The position numbers were made by a program, and so were the translations under genes. From Aureispira sp. (GTDB lineage: Bacteria > Bacteroidota > Bacteroidia > Chitinophagales > Saprospiraceae), in the NCBI GenBank assembly GCA_024222455.1, contig JAAEPD010000415.1, forward strand, positions 1 through 33,700: DNA of 33,700 nucleotides, read 5' to 3'. Positions 1 through 9,000 of the stretch are shown here, piece by piece. The notes beneath the pieces were generated by a model. It saw only the letters and a program-made list of their open reading frames with translations, searched no databases and was not told where the DNA came from. How positions within the stretch are numbered: position 1 is the first letter of the stretch; every line of letters starts with the position of its first letter.

Positions 1-43
1 GGAATATAGTTGACAAAATATTTATTTATTACTAACTTGTTCA

Positions 44-117
44 TGGTTCGTATTTTGTTTAGTGCTCAAAAGTTTCATCACTTTTAAACTAAACATTACG
101 AACCACTTTTTTATTTT
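44..117 (+). terminator. Long hairpin followed by T-rich tract, probable intrinsic terminator
   Basis: Three nested arm pairs are visible: TGGTTCGTA (44-52) with TACGAACCA (97-105), GTTTAG (57-62) with CTAAAC (89-94), and AAAAGT (68-73) with ACTTTT (80-85). The right arm is followed by CTTTTTTATTTT. This fits a plus-strand Rho-independent terminator for a gene that lies left of the window. It is unusually long for a terminator, so an old miniature inverted-repeat element is an alternative. Confidence 0.5.
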
Positions 118-245
118 AACTTTTAGTTTTTAAATCTCTTCATTGTGCTTGATAGGCTTTGTACTAATATTTATAGCTCTAAGTAGATATATTTGCCTTG
201 CCTGAAGGGGAGGAATTAGTATAAAAGTTTGTAGAAAAGAGGTTT

Positions 246-415
246 CTATGGATTGTTTAGCTTGAATTGAGCAAATGTTTGCTTTATTGCATTAATCCAG
301 TCTACTGTTAGACTTTCTTGGATAAGATAGTTGCTTTCTATAATTTGATCAAATTGTACATAGAAAACACGATGCAGCAAGGCAAATTCTTTATCTGCTT
401 GCCTATTCGTATTTA
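246..415 (-). pseudogene. C-terminal remnant of an unknown gene, cut by the IS1-family insertion
   Basis: A minus-strand frame of about 55 codons ends at a stop at 246-248 and reads in from the adjacent IS element. The first ~31 codons of the full open frame (246-509) lie inside the IS and are not native. The host-derived part is rich in aromatic and charged residues (for example ADKEFALLHRVFYVQFDQII) and looks like part of a helical protein, but I do not recognise a family. No matching N-terminal part is present on the other side of the IS, where a terminator and a tRNA follow within about 50 bp. It is therefore a truncated relic at best. It could also be a chance open frame. Confidence 0.35.
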
Positions 416-440
416 AGTAGTGATGTAAAATGTATGCTGA
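416..440 (+). repeat. Left terminal inverted repeat of the IS1-family element
   Basis: 25 bases that are the exact reverse complement of 1176-1200. They lie 33 bp upstream of the transposase start and mark the left boundary of the element. The base outside (415) no longer matches the base outside the right end (1201). Confidence 0.85.
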
Positions 441-473
441 ATAAAAAAGCAGTGAATTAGTACCTTTAATGTT

Positions 474-1158
474 ATGTGCGAAATAACAATAAAAGTGACA
501 TGTATTCACTGCAAGAATCTAAAAGTAAAGAAAAATGGGAAAAAGCCCAGTGGGAAGCAAAATTTTCTGTGTAACGCATGTGGGAAACAGTTCCAAATAG
601 AATATATTTATAAGGGAGCAGACCCAAAAAACAAAGGCTTAATTCGCTCCATGTCTGTAAATGGAAGTGGGATACGAGATACAAGCAGAGTGCTGAATGT
701 GAGCATTTTGGTTGTCTTAAGAACACTAAGGAAATGGTTTTCAACAATAGAGGAACCCAAGCTTAAAGGACATTATAAGCGAGTAGAAATTGATGAATTT
801 TGGTCTTGGGTAGGACATCGTAAAAGAGGCAAACGTTGGGTTTGGTATGCATTCTGCCCACAAAGCAAAAAAATCTTAGCCTTCCAAATTGGAAAACGCA
901 ATGCAAAGACCTGTAAAAAATTGCTTCGTAAATTGGCCCATTTGGAGATAGATGTTTATTGTACAGACAATTGGAAAGCTTATAAAGAACACATTCCTTC
1001 TCAAAATCACATTATTTCAAAGAAAAAAACAACCTATATTTGAACGACAGAATCTTAATTTTAGAACACACTTGAAAAGGTTAGCTAGAGAGACACTTTG
1101 TTCGTCTAAAGAAGATGATATGCACTATGGTGCTTATAAAGGCCTATATTCATCTTAA
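474..1158 (+). pseudogene. IS1-family transposase (InsA-InsB fused), frameshifted near its C-terminus
   Basis: The first frame (474-1043, 189 aa) has a zinc-ribbon start (C10-x2-C13 and a second C-x2-C near residue 35), a helix-turn-helix region resembling InsA (NGSGIRDTSRVLNVS), and an InsB-like DDE core with D in EIDEFWSWVG and D in TDNWKAY. The third acidic residue sits in FERQNLNFRTHLKRLAR, which is in another frame (952-1158). The switch falls at the A-run near 1020-1028. A one-base gain or two-base loss there would split the catalytic triad. Near 1140 a further shift would give a more IS1-like tail (AYIHLK), so a second lesion is possible. InsA and InsB are joined in one frame, unlike classical IS1, which needs a programmed -1 shift between them. 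Translational recoding at the A-run cannot be excluded, but it would be in an unusual place. Confidence 0.8.
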
Positions 1159-1175
1159 AAATGTCGCTTAAGTGC

Positions 1176-1200
1176 TCAGCATACATTTTACATCACTACT
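1176..1200 (-). repeat. Right terminal inverted repeat of the IS1-family element
   Basis: Exact 25-base reverse complement of 416-440. It begins 17 bp after the last transposase-like stop at 1158 and marks the right boundary of the element. Confidence 0.85.
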
Positions 1201-1248
1201 ATATATTTTATAAAAACAATTAAAATAGCAAGATTATAAAAATACAAA

Positions 1249-1281
1249 AAACCTTAACTAAACATAAGTTTGTTAAGGTTT
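1249..1281 (-). terminator. Intrinsic terminator of tRNA-Arg
   Basis: Arms AAACCTTAAC (1249-1258) and GTTAAGGTTT (1272-1281) form a 10-bp perfect stem with a 13-nt loop. Read on the minus strand, the stem is followed by TTTGTATTTTT. It lies directly after the 3' end of the tRNA gene (1284), so it terminates that transcript. Confidence 0.8.
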
Positions 1282-1283
1282 AG

Positions 1284-1357
1284 TGCTCACGACAGGGTTC
1301 GAACCTGTAACCTTCGGCTCCGGAAACCGACACTCTATCCAGTTGAGCTACGCAAGC
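1284..1357 (-). tRNA. tRNA-Arg (anticodon CCG)
   Basis: The minus strand folds as a full cloverleaf. The acceptor arms are GCTTGCG and CGTGAGC, the D-stem GCTC/GAGT, the anticodon stem TCGGT/GCCGA with loop TTCCGGA, and the T-arm ACAGG-TTCGAAC-CCTGT. The anticodon CCG reads the arginine codon CGG. The discriminator is A (position 1284 read on the minus strand). The CCA end is not encoded, since the next bases are C then T, so a nucleotidyltransferase must add it. A promoter lies upstream inside the 3' end of the DegP gene and a hairpin terminator follows immediately, so it is a single-gene unit. CGG is a rare codon in AT-rich genomes. Confidence 0.95.
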
Positions 1358-1423
1358 AAAAAAAATGGTAGACAGCAATGATTCACAGAACATAGAACTT
1401 GTAAAACCATAGCCACCTACCTG

Positions 1424-1454
1424 CAAAAGTAATATATTTCTATTAGTTTTTCAA
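1424..1454 (-). promoter_or_regulatory. Bacteroidota-type promoter for tRNA-Arg
   Basis: On the minus strand TTG (1454-1452), a 20-bp spacer and TACTTTTG (1431-1424) fit the Bacteroidota consensus TTTG-N19ish-TAnnTTTG. Transcription would start near 1418, about 60 nt before the mature tRNA 5' end. The -33 box overlaps the last codons of the degP-like gene. Confidence 0.6.
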
Positions 1455-2582
1455 TTTCACGACCAACTGTTTTTCTTGTTGATCTCTAAGTACAGTAAGG
1501 GTCACAGCATCACCAGGATTACGACTGCCAATCTGTTCTTGAAGTTCTGGAACTGACTTAATGTTAATGGTATTCACTTCCGTGATTACATCCCCTTTTT
1601 TGATGCCAGCAGCTTCTGCAGCACCATCTTCCACCAATTCGCTCACATAAACACCCTCAGAGATATTTAAGTTCAATTCCTCCGTAACAGTACTTACATC
1701 CTGAATCATAACGCCCAAATAACCACGTTTTACCTCTCCATATTGCATTAAATCTTGAACTACTTTTTTGACCAAGTTGATAGGTACAGCAAACGAATAA
1801 CCAGCATATGTCCCAGAAGGAGCTATGATTGCTGTGTTGATGCCCAACAGCTGCCCACTAGAATTGACTAAGGCACCACCACTATTGCCAGGATTGACAG
1901 CAGCATCTGTTTGTATAAACGATTCTATGCTGTATCTATCTTTCAGTATATCAATATCACGGCCTTTAGCGCTTATAATACCTGCTGTAACCGTAGAAGA
2001 CAACTCAAACGGACTACCTACAGCCAACACCCATTCACCAATTTTAGCCTCATCAGAATTTGCAAATTCCATACTAGGCAAAGATGCACCTTCTATTTTG
2101 AGTACAGCTAAATCTGTAGAAGGGTCTGTCCCAACCACTTTAGCCTTAAACTTGCGTTTATCAAATAACGTGACCTCTACTTCTGTAGCTCGTTTTACCA
2201 CATGGTTATTGGTGACAATATAGCCTTTAGGACTGATAATAACTCCAGAACCAGTAGATTCACTAGGCTTAGGTTTTACACCAAAATATTCATAGAATTC
2301 TAGTTCCCTACTATTTTTAGCTTTAAACTCTGTTACTGCTGTAATATTAACAACCGAAGGCATTGCCTTATCCGCAGCTGTCGTAAAATCTTTGGGTGTA
2401 TTAATATTGGTATGTGTGTTGGTTGTCAACTGTTGGTAGGCATTAGGTGTAGCTGCTACTGGCTGACTCTCTGTAGACACATGAATTGTTTGGCTTTGGG
2501 GTGAACTGAACATATATGAACCACTTAAGGCCACTGCTCCTCCCAATATTCCTGCAAAAACTAACTGCAATCCGTTTTTCAT
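1443..2582 (-). CDS. degP: DegP/HtrA-family periplasmic serine protease with one PDZ domain
   Basis: A 379-residue trypsin-like serine protease that degrades or refolds damaged envelope proteins. An N-terminal hydrophobic segment (about 5-25) exports or anchors it to the periplasmic side. The protease domain spans about 70-280 with the triad H127 (TNNHVV), D157 (STDLAVLKI) and S234 (NPGNSGGAL). The TDAAVNPGNSGG substrate loop is intact, so the enzyme should be active. A single PDZ domain (about 285-379) contains the carboxylate-binding YLGV-like loop (RGYLGVMIQ). E. coli DegP and DegQ carry two PDZ domains, so the one-PDZ layout is closer to DegS or to short HtrA proteins. However, many Bacteroidota Do-like proteases are longer with two PDZs. 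It stands alone on the minus strand with a 22-bp inverted repeat in its leader. Family assignment is secure; the exact subclass (DegP, DegQ or DegS) is not. Confidence 0.93.
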   Translation of the reverse strand: MKNGLQLVFAGILGGAVALSGSYMFSSPQSQTIHVSTESQPVAATPNAYQQLTTNTHTNINTPKDFTTAADKAMPSVVNITAVTEFKAKNSRELEFYEYFGVKPKPSESTGSGVIISPKGYIVTNNHVVKRATEVEVTLFDKRKFKAKVVGTDPSTDLAVLKIEGASLPSMEFANSDEAKIGEWVLAVGSPFELSSTVTAGIISAKGRDIDILKDRYSIESFIQTDAAVNPGNSGGALVNSSGQLLGINTAIIAPSGTYAGYSFAVPINLVKKVVQDLMQYGEVKRGYLGVMIQDVSTVTEELNLNISEGVYVSELVEDGAAEAAGIKKGDVITEVNTINIKSVPELQEQIGSRNPGDAVTLTVLRDQQEKQLVVKLKN

Positions 2583-3170
2583 ATATAGCTGTATTTGTTG
2601 TTGAATAAAATAGTGTGTCAGAATTGTTAGTTCATCAATTGTTATGAACTGTATGTAACTATAAACGCTAGATAGTCAGAAGGGTTAAACAAAAAAATAT
2701 GCATTAACAGTATTTTAACCGAAAGGCTAGTTTTTATGGGAGTTTTAAGGGTTTTATTAGTAGGGATTACTTAACGGTTTGAAAATTTTTAACAGTTTTT
2801 TTATAATTCATACACCAAAACTAAATTTAGAGACATCTATCTTTTTTACAACGTTATTTCTAACAATAGTTGTGACCTTACCAATAAACCAACACCAACC
2901 AATCTGAATATGCAATTGAGCATTTTGTAGTTCGATACTACAAGAGTTAAGCTATAGTATATACTCATCTTAGGATACTTTAATTTTTTTAATGTATTAA
3001 ATATCTCAATAGTCCGTGAAGTTTTTCTAACTAATTGATTGTTAAATGTATATAGAAACCTGAGTTAAGGGCGCTAATCTTTGGGAATCAATTTGTTAGA
3101 AAAGTTTACTGCTATTTTTAGCTTGAGAAAGTTAAAAATACACGAACTATTAAAAATCTATATAATAGTG
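2583..3170. other. 588-bp intergenic region between divergent genes
   Basis: No convincing coding frame is present. Two inverted repeats are visible: AGTTCAT/ATGAACT at 2629-2650 in the leader of the protease gene, and a hairpin TTGTAGT-TCGAT-ACTACAA at 2925-2943. A minus-strand TAGTTTTG box (2823-2816) resembles a Bacteroidota -7 element for the protease gene but lacks a well-spaced -33 box. The plus-strand open frame does extend upstream from 3171 to 3081, but that stretch is not signal-peptide-like and I treat it as leader. Confidence 0.5.
2629..2650. promoter_or_regulatory. 22-bp inverted repeat in the degP-like leader, possible operator
   Basis: AGTTCAT (2629-2635) and ATGAACT (2644-2650) are perfect 7-bp arms around CAATTGTT, which itself holds the palindrome CAATTG. 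It lies about 47 bp upstream of the protease start codon. The symmetry fits a dimeric regulator site, but it could equally be a weak mRNA hairpin. Confidence 0.3.
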
Positions 3171-3578
3171 ATGAGAATTCTATGCACAACCCTCTTTACA
3201 TGCTTTTTTTTTAACATTGGTTTTGCTCAACAAGACAGCCTAATAACACAACCTTTTAATCCCCCAAAAAAAACAGATATATCATCGATGGCTACTCGAA
3301 ATGTAGCCGATATTCGAGCTATTACTGCTGTAGAACAAAATGTAGCGCCAGCAGAAGCTGTTAATTTTAATGGATCAAGAGGTCGAGGTGTACGGTTTGT
3401 TCAGTATAGCGAGATCAATATTCCTTTAGAACAAATTCAAACAAAAACTACTACTACTAAAGTCAAAAAAACACCTAATAAAAAGGTGAGCAAATCAAAA
3501 AAACGCAAACGAATTAGAGGTCGATTATATGTATATAAACCTAGGAGAGGCTTGTTTGCGAATTGCCCTTCATTCTAA
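3171..3578 (+). CDS. Small basic secreted protein with a TonB-plug-like box, unknown function
   Basis: I choose ATG 3171 (135 aa) rather than the open frame's first ATG at 3081, because it gives a clean signal peptide, MRILCTTLFTCFFFNIGFAQ, cut after A. The mature protein has a segment (TRNVADIRAITAV...EAVNFNGSRG) that mirrors the N-terminal plug motif of TonB-dependent receptors (canonical form like RDINSVVALTPG...INIRGSR), but with NFNGSR in place of NIRGSR. A lysine/arginine-rich tail (KKVSKSKKRKRIRGR) follows. The downstream vWA gene starts 49 bp later and carries the same plug-like box followed by its own basic stretch, so the two probably form an operon and share ancestry in that segment. 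No receptor barrel or known enzymatic domain is present. Function is unknown. Confidence 0.65.
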   Translation: MRILCTTLFTCFFFNIGFAQQDSLITQPFNPPKKTDISSMATRNVADIRAITAVEQNVAPAEAVNFNGSRGRGVRFVQYSEINIPLEQIQTKTTTTKVKKTPNKKVSKSKKRKRIRGRLYVYKPRRGLFANCPSF

Positions 3579-3627
3579 TATTAAATAATACACCGTCGTC
3601 AATAATTAAACTAAAAAAAGAAAGTCT

Positions 3628-5643
3628 ATGAACAAACTACTCATAATACTCTGTAGCCTTCTATGCTACAGTATCAGCAGCACAGCTCAAACAACAGGAT
3701 CATTACAAGGAAAAGTGATTGAAGATGAAACAGGAGAGGGACTTCCTTTTGCTAATATTCTACTCAAAAAAGACAGCATAGCCATAAAAGGATGTAGCTC
3801 TGATTTTGATGGGAATTATAGCTTTAGCAATATCCCTGCAGGAACTTATATGTTAGAAGTATCTTGTATTGGTTACCCTCAAATGAGAATGGAAAATGTT
3901 AGAATTAAAGTAGGGGAGGTAGTAAGAGTTGACCTAGAAATGGTGGCCTCAGGAATTGTATTGGAGGAGGTGATTGTAGAGTCCTATGACATTCCATTGA
4001 TAGAGTCTTCTGTATCAGGTGGGCAAACTATTTCTTCTGAAGATATTCGTAAAATGCCAACGCGGAGTGTTAACTCTATTATAGCATTTACGGCAGGGGT
4101 GAACCAAGCCGATGCAGGCGAAGCCGTCAACTCAAATGGTAGTAGAAAAAGGGGGAAAGGTGTTCGGAAAGAACGCAGGAAACTGAATAAAGTACAACGC
4201 AAGTATGGTAGGGTAGAACGTATGCTCAAAAAACAATATACTGAAGACGAAATGCAAGATATGTTGCCAGGAGCACCAGGTGATGATTTGTATGCTGTGG
4301 TCGAAAACCAATACCAATATACCAAACAACAACCCTTATCTACTTTTGGAATAGATGTAGATAGAGCATCCTATAGCAATATTCGCCAAGGACTAAAAAA
4401 TGGATATTTGCCTAGACCAACAGATGTGCGAATAGAGGAGATGATTAATTATTTTAACTATGATTATGAACAACCGAAGAACAAGCATCCATTTGCAGTA
4501 CATACAGAGTTTTCAGACTGTATTTGGAACAAAAAAGCAAAGCTACTATCAATCGGTCTAAAAGGGCGTGAGCTTGATCTAGCAACTGCTCCAGCCAATA
4601 ATATCGTATTTCTGATCGATGTATCGGGGTCTATGAGTTATAGTAATAAATTACCTTTAGTCAAATCTACCTTAGAGCTATTAACAAAGACTTTGAGAAC
4701 AGAAGATAAGGTGGCTATAGTTGTTTATGCAGGCGCAGCAGGAGAGGTGTTGCCATCAACATCAGGCGCAGATAAAACAACGATTTTAGAGGCTTTAGAT
4801 CGCTTAAATGCAGGTGGTTCTACAGCAGGTGGAGCAGGTATTGAATTGGCTTACAAAATTGCTAAAGACAATTTTGTAAAAGATGGTAATAATCGGGTGA
4901 TTTTAGCTTCTGATGGTGATTTTAATGTTGGACCGTCTTCTACTCAAGAACTGGAAAATTTAATCTCCCAAAAACGTGATGAAGGTATATTTTTGACCGT
5001 ATTAGGTTATGGTTCTTATGCCAGCAGCGATGCTCAAATGGAGACTTTAGCAGACAAAGGGAATGGGAATTATAATCATATACATGATATTAAAGAAGCT
5101 AAGCGCTTCTTGATAGATGAGGCAGCAGGAACTTTGTACACGATTGCAAAGGATGTAAAGTTGCAATTAGATTTTTCTTCAGAAATTGTAAAATCTTATC
5201 GTTTGGTTGGTTACGAAAATAGAAAGTTGCAAAATAAGGACTTTAAGAATGATAAAAAGGATGCTGGTGATTTAGGTGCAGGGCATACCGTAACAGCCTT
5301 GTATGAAGTGGTTTTACACCCTAAATGGGAGGGATATAAAAACACTCCAATGGCAACAGTGAAATTGCGCTACAAAGAACCTGAAAAATCAAAAAGTGTT
5401 TTGTTTAAGCATCCTATAGCTTGTGAGTTAAAATCGATGTCTAAAGCATCCAATAATTTCAAGAAAGCTAGTGCTGTAGCAGGATTAGGTATGTTGCTTC
5501 GGAAATCAAAATTTAATAAACAATTGGAGGAAACAGCTCTGTTAAAACTTAGCAAAAAGGTTAAAGATAATACAGATGCTTGGGTAGAGTTTCAAGACTT
5601 GGTAAAAGAAGCAGCAGTGGCAGAAGGTCATGCTTCGAGGTAA
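3628..5643 (+). CDS. YfbK-like von Willebrand factor A protein with carboxypeptidase-regulatory domain
   Basis: A 671-residue exported protein. The signal peptide ends near A20 (SSTA-QTT). Residues 23-106 form a carboxypeptidase-regulatory beta-sandwich (GSLQGKV...GEGLPFANI...DGNYSFSNIPAGTY). Residues 138-178 resemble the start of a TonB plug (MPTRSVNSIIAFTAGVNQ...NSNGSR) but no plug core or barrel follows; a very basic linker (175-205) does. A YfbK-type N-terminal region (about 220-310) leads into the vWA domain, whose MIDAS metal site is complete: D331-x-S333-x-S335, T399 and D429. A DUF3520-like C-terminal domain covers about 480-671. vWA domains of this type bind protein partners through a divalent metal; the role in Bacteroidota is not established. 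It is translated with the small secreted protein just upstream and converges on a second vWA gene. Confidence 0.88.
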   Translation: MNKLLIILCSLLCYSISSTAQTTGSLQGKVIEDETGEGLPFANILLKKDSIAIKGCSSDFDGNYSFSNIPAGTYMLEVSCIGYPQMRMENVRIKVGEVVRVDLEMVASGIVLEEVIVESYDIPLIESSVSGGQTISSEDIRKMPTRSVNSIIAFTAGVNQADAGEAVNSNGSRKRGKGVRKERRKLNKVQRKYGRVERMLKKQYTEDEMQDMLPGAPGDDLYAVVENQYQYTKQQPLSTFGIDVDRASYSNIRQGLKNGYLPRPTDVRIEEMINYFNYDYEQPKNKHPFAVHTEFSDCIWNKKAKLLSIGLKGRELDLATAPANNIVFLIDVSGSMSYSNKLPLVKSTLELLTKTLRTEDKVAIVVYAGAAGEVLPSTSGADKTTILEALDRLNAGGSTAGGAGIELAYKIAKDNFVKDGNNRVILASDGDFNVGPSSTQELENLISQKRDEGIFLTVLGYGSYASSDAQMETLADKGNGNYNHIHDIKEAKRFLIDEAAGTLYTIAKDVKLQLDFSSEIVKSYRLVGYENRKLQNKDFKNDKKDAGDLGAGHTVTALYEVVLHPKWEGYKNTPMATVKLRYKEPEKSKSVLFKHPIACELKSMSKASNNFKKASAVAGLGMLLRKSKFNKQLEETALLKLSKKVKDNTDAWVEFQDLVKEAAVAEGHASR

Positions 5644-6001
5644 AACTAATGTGCTAATTATAACGTGAGTTTCGGATTAATTTAGAACCGAAAGTTTATA
5701 AGTAGTTGGTTTGTCTTATTATTGTTTATTTGGTGAAAATAAATCATCAAATTCAACAAATAAGCGAATAAACAAAAAATACGAATAATAAGCTGTAAGT
5801 GATTGAAAGAGAGAGGTTTTTTGTTTAAAATTAATCTAAAATTCACATTAGAAAGATAGTTCTGTGGTTCGTCGAGAGGGGTAGCGGTAGGTGTACGCTC
5901 CCCTCTATTTTTATTAAGAGCGAAGCGTACAAGAAACGTTGTATAATGGTCTAATCGCTAAAAAATGTCTAAGATCTAACAACCAAAGCGAAGCATACTA
6001 A
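5644..6001. other. 358-bp convergent intergenic region
   Basis: It holds no gene. An AT-rich inverted repeat is present (CTTATTATT at 5715-5723 with AATAATAAG at 5784-5792, enclosing TTATTTG/CAAATAA at 5726-5763). A GC-rich terminator hairpin follows at 5875-5915. GCGAAGCGTAC (5920-5930) recurs as GCGAAGCATAC near 5988-5998, and GTACGCT at 5893-5899 can also pair with AGCGTAC at 5924-5930, an alternative to the terminator stem. Confidence 0.5.
5875..5915 (+). terminator. Intrinsic terminator downstream of the vWA operon
   Basis: AGAGGGG-t-AGCG (5875-5886) pairs with CGCTCCCCTCT (5896-5906) with one bulged base and is followed by ATTTTTATT. It is the strongest hairpin in this AT-rich gap and points in the direction of the vWA gene ending at 5643, about 230 nt upstream. 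On the opposite strand no T-run follows, so it works for the plus strand only. Confidence 0.7.
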
Positions 6002-9000
6002 CTACTCAACACCTACTGTTAGAATATCCTCTATGTCCTTATTCCCCTTAAGCTCTACAACTTTTCGTACAACTGATTCATTTGCCTTCCCTCTATTTTT
6101 ATAGATCGTTGCATAAACCTTAGTAGGAGCAGATGTACGACTGCTATTGTTGCTATAATACTTAGCTTTAATTTTGTATTTACCTTTAGGAGCAGAGCCA
6201 TGTATGAACATTTCGGGACCATAACCTTGTGTTACATCTTGAGTCATTCGGCCACCACTTTTTGTTGTTTTCTTTTCGTAATAACAGTGTGCACCAGAAG
6301 GCTCATATACATGCAAATCTATATCCGTTTGGTCCGTATTCCACATGATCGTAATCACTAAATCTGTATTGTCTATATTTAAGTCCTTTTCGAGTGTTTG
6401 CAAGCGTTGTTCTACATAATCAGGAAAGCTAACCTTGTATGTACCTTTTTGGATTTGCTTGAGCAAATAAACATAATCCAAACCTGCAATCATATTAAAC
6501 TCTCCAAAACGAGGCAACCACTTAGCCGAAATTGCGATTTCATAGTAAAGCACAGCCAAATCGATCTTATTCATATCAGTCAATACTCTAGCAATAGCAT
6601 GATAGGTTTGAGGCTCATAAGGACGCATTTGAACCACTCTTTTTAGCAAATGGTAGGCTTGCTCAGGCAATTGGTATTCCATGGCTGAAAAAGCTACATC
6701 TCTAGCCAATACCCCATCTTTAGGGTTTCGTTCTACCAAAGAACTTAAGAGTTTAAGTGCATCTGTCTTGCCATGCTTGGCCAATCGACTAACTGCATAA
6801 CTAGACACCGTTTCATAATCCAATTCTTTTTTGTTGAGCGTAGTTTGCAATGGTTGAGCTTGCTGGTTTTTGTTGTGAACCTTACAGTTAAAGGCTTTGG
6901 GGCTAATCTCAAAACTACTTTTAGGAGTACGTTTTAGAATACTCTCTAAAGCTAAAGACAGTTCAAATTCTACTCCTGCTGTTTTGGTCAACTTGTTAAT
7001 CCAACTCTCAAAAGCAGCCTTAGCATTACCTAACAAGTCACCCATATTGGCCAATGTTTCTTTTATGATAGTGCTTGCAGGGTTAGACTTGACAGCAAAT
7101 GCATCTTCTTCTGGTTTAATATTATACTCTGCATAATCTTCCTCAGATTCTAACATCAGAAAAGAACAAGTCTTACCAGGAATACGGAAATGAGTAGCAT
7201 AGGCTTTGGAATATTTTTCGGTAGCAAAACCAAATTCTTCTAGTTGTGTAGTGGCTACCAATCCATAAGTACGCATTGCCAAGTCTGATTGAATACTGCT
7301 TTTTAATTGTGTTTTTACAACAGTTTCTTTACCATTCAAACTTAAGGTGAGGGTGATTGAAGAACCTTTTTTAGGTGCACCTCTACCAACCACTGTCAAT
7401 GCTTGATCTGCATACAAATGAGAAGGACGTCCTGCCAATAAGATGTCAGAACCATTATCCAATTTGGCACTCACCAATCGGAAAGCTTGATTGCGAAAAG
7501 CTTGACTAGCCTTAGTAACTTGGTCTTCATTTACTACAGAAAATACAGCTCCTCCACTGCCTTGAGCTAGGCGACCTAAGGTGTTGTTATTAGTGCCAGA
7601 CATGCCTGTTTTGTAAGCAAAAAGACGATCGTTTTTATCAATAAGATTACTGAGCATAAACTCATCATCTTCACCCCAAGTAATACTTCCGTCACTGAGT
7701 AAGAATATGGTTTTGGCCTGTTGTGCCCAAGTTGCAGTTTTGACAGTTTGTAAGGCATTGCCAATATCTGTAGACCCTTCTAGAGCTATATTGTTGGCAA
7801 AATCCATTAATGCTTTTCGGTTGCTTGCTGTATTGGCTGACCAACTATTTTTCCACCAAAAAGTTTCTATATTAAAACACAAGACTGCAAAGTTTTTGAT
7901 AGTACCTTCGTTCTTAGCCAAAGTACTTTCTAACAGTTTTATCCAAATGTTGAATTTGTCCGGATTAGAACTCAAAGAAGCATCCAAAACAAAGAGTGCA
8001 TCGGGCGCAACAGCATTTTGGCTAGTTTGGGGGAACTTAGGTGTTATATGCGCTGCCCAGTAGCTATCATTGCTTGCTTTTTGGTTGAGCAAAATACCTC
8101 CTGTATGATGATAAACAACTTCTATTTCATCCATTGTAGGATTCTCCAGATGTGCAAAACTTCGTTGGTTTTTATCTGTAGTTTTTATAGTAGGTTTGAT
8201 AGCTGGCTTTTGATCTCCTAGATGTGCAACATCAAGATCTACTACCAAAGGAACCTCTGTTTCTGGGATAGGGAAGTTGAAGAGTTGATTATTGGCAACT
8301 GTAGTTAAATCTACATCATAGCCAAATACTACTCTGTGTAGTTTTTCGGGCATCAAAGGGAATACTCTACAGTTGAAAACATCAGCTCCTGCCCATTCCA
8401 TGAGTGCAGGGTCTACACGTCTAGATACTGTTTGAGTATAGGCAAATGCAGCTTTTTCTTTTGATACAATAACGGCTTCTTTGGGTTGTGTCCAAGTCTC
8501 GGCATGCATGCTCATGATTGCTTCAGGAGAAAGTTCTTCAGCAGTCAGATTTTTATATTCTAGAAATGGAAGTTTTTGTTCTTCTTCATTTAGGTAAACA
8601 GTTTCGCCAAAGGCAAAAAAGTAGGGACTTGCTCCATTAGGTAACCTTAGTTTGAAAGTGCCTTCTAGCTGAGAACCTTGATCGTTGTAATAATAGCCAT
8701 CAATCAACACTCTCGCTCTAAATCCATCTACTTTGACTAAGACTTGCATACCCTTGAGTGGGAGAGTGTCTTGCCCTCCTACAAAGAGTTTGGCTGCATT
8801 AGCACGTTTTTGGCTACGTTTCCATGTCTTGACGTCTGCACCTCCAGTATCTTGTTTTTTATCTTCGTCTCCAGAGAAATTATCATCATCTTTCTCCATA
8901 GATTTTTGGAGTTCATCTGATGCCGACCTAGGTTCATCGCCTTCAAAGAATCTTAAGGGAGTTATCTCATTGCTTGAATTAGAGTCCATTCGAGCACTGC

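Larger units (their letters stand above)
416..1200 (+). mobile_element. IS1-family insertion sequence, 785 bp, with perfect terminal inverted repeats
   Basis: The ends are a perfect 25-bp inverted repeat (416-440 and 1176-1200) beginning AGTAGTGATG and ending ATGCTGA on the inner side. Between them lies one transposase frame with clear InsA- and InsB-like halves. Total length matches the compact IS1 family (about 0.7-0.9 kb). The flanking bases (407-415 and 1201-1209) do not show the 8-9 bp target duplication expected of a fresh insertion, and the transposase carries a frameshift. The copy is therefore probably old or rearranged, although its termini are intact and could still be mobilised in trans. 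Confidence 0.85.

Noticed and set aside
3081-3170. N-terminal extension of the small secreted protein from ATG 3081
   Set aside because: The 30 extra residues would precede and bury a good signal peptide beginning at M31 (3171).
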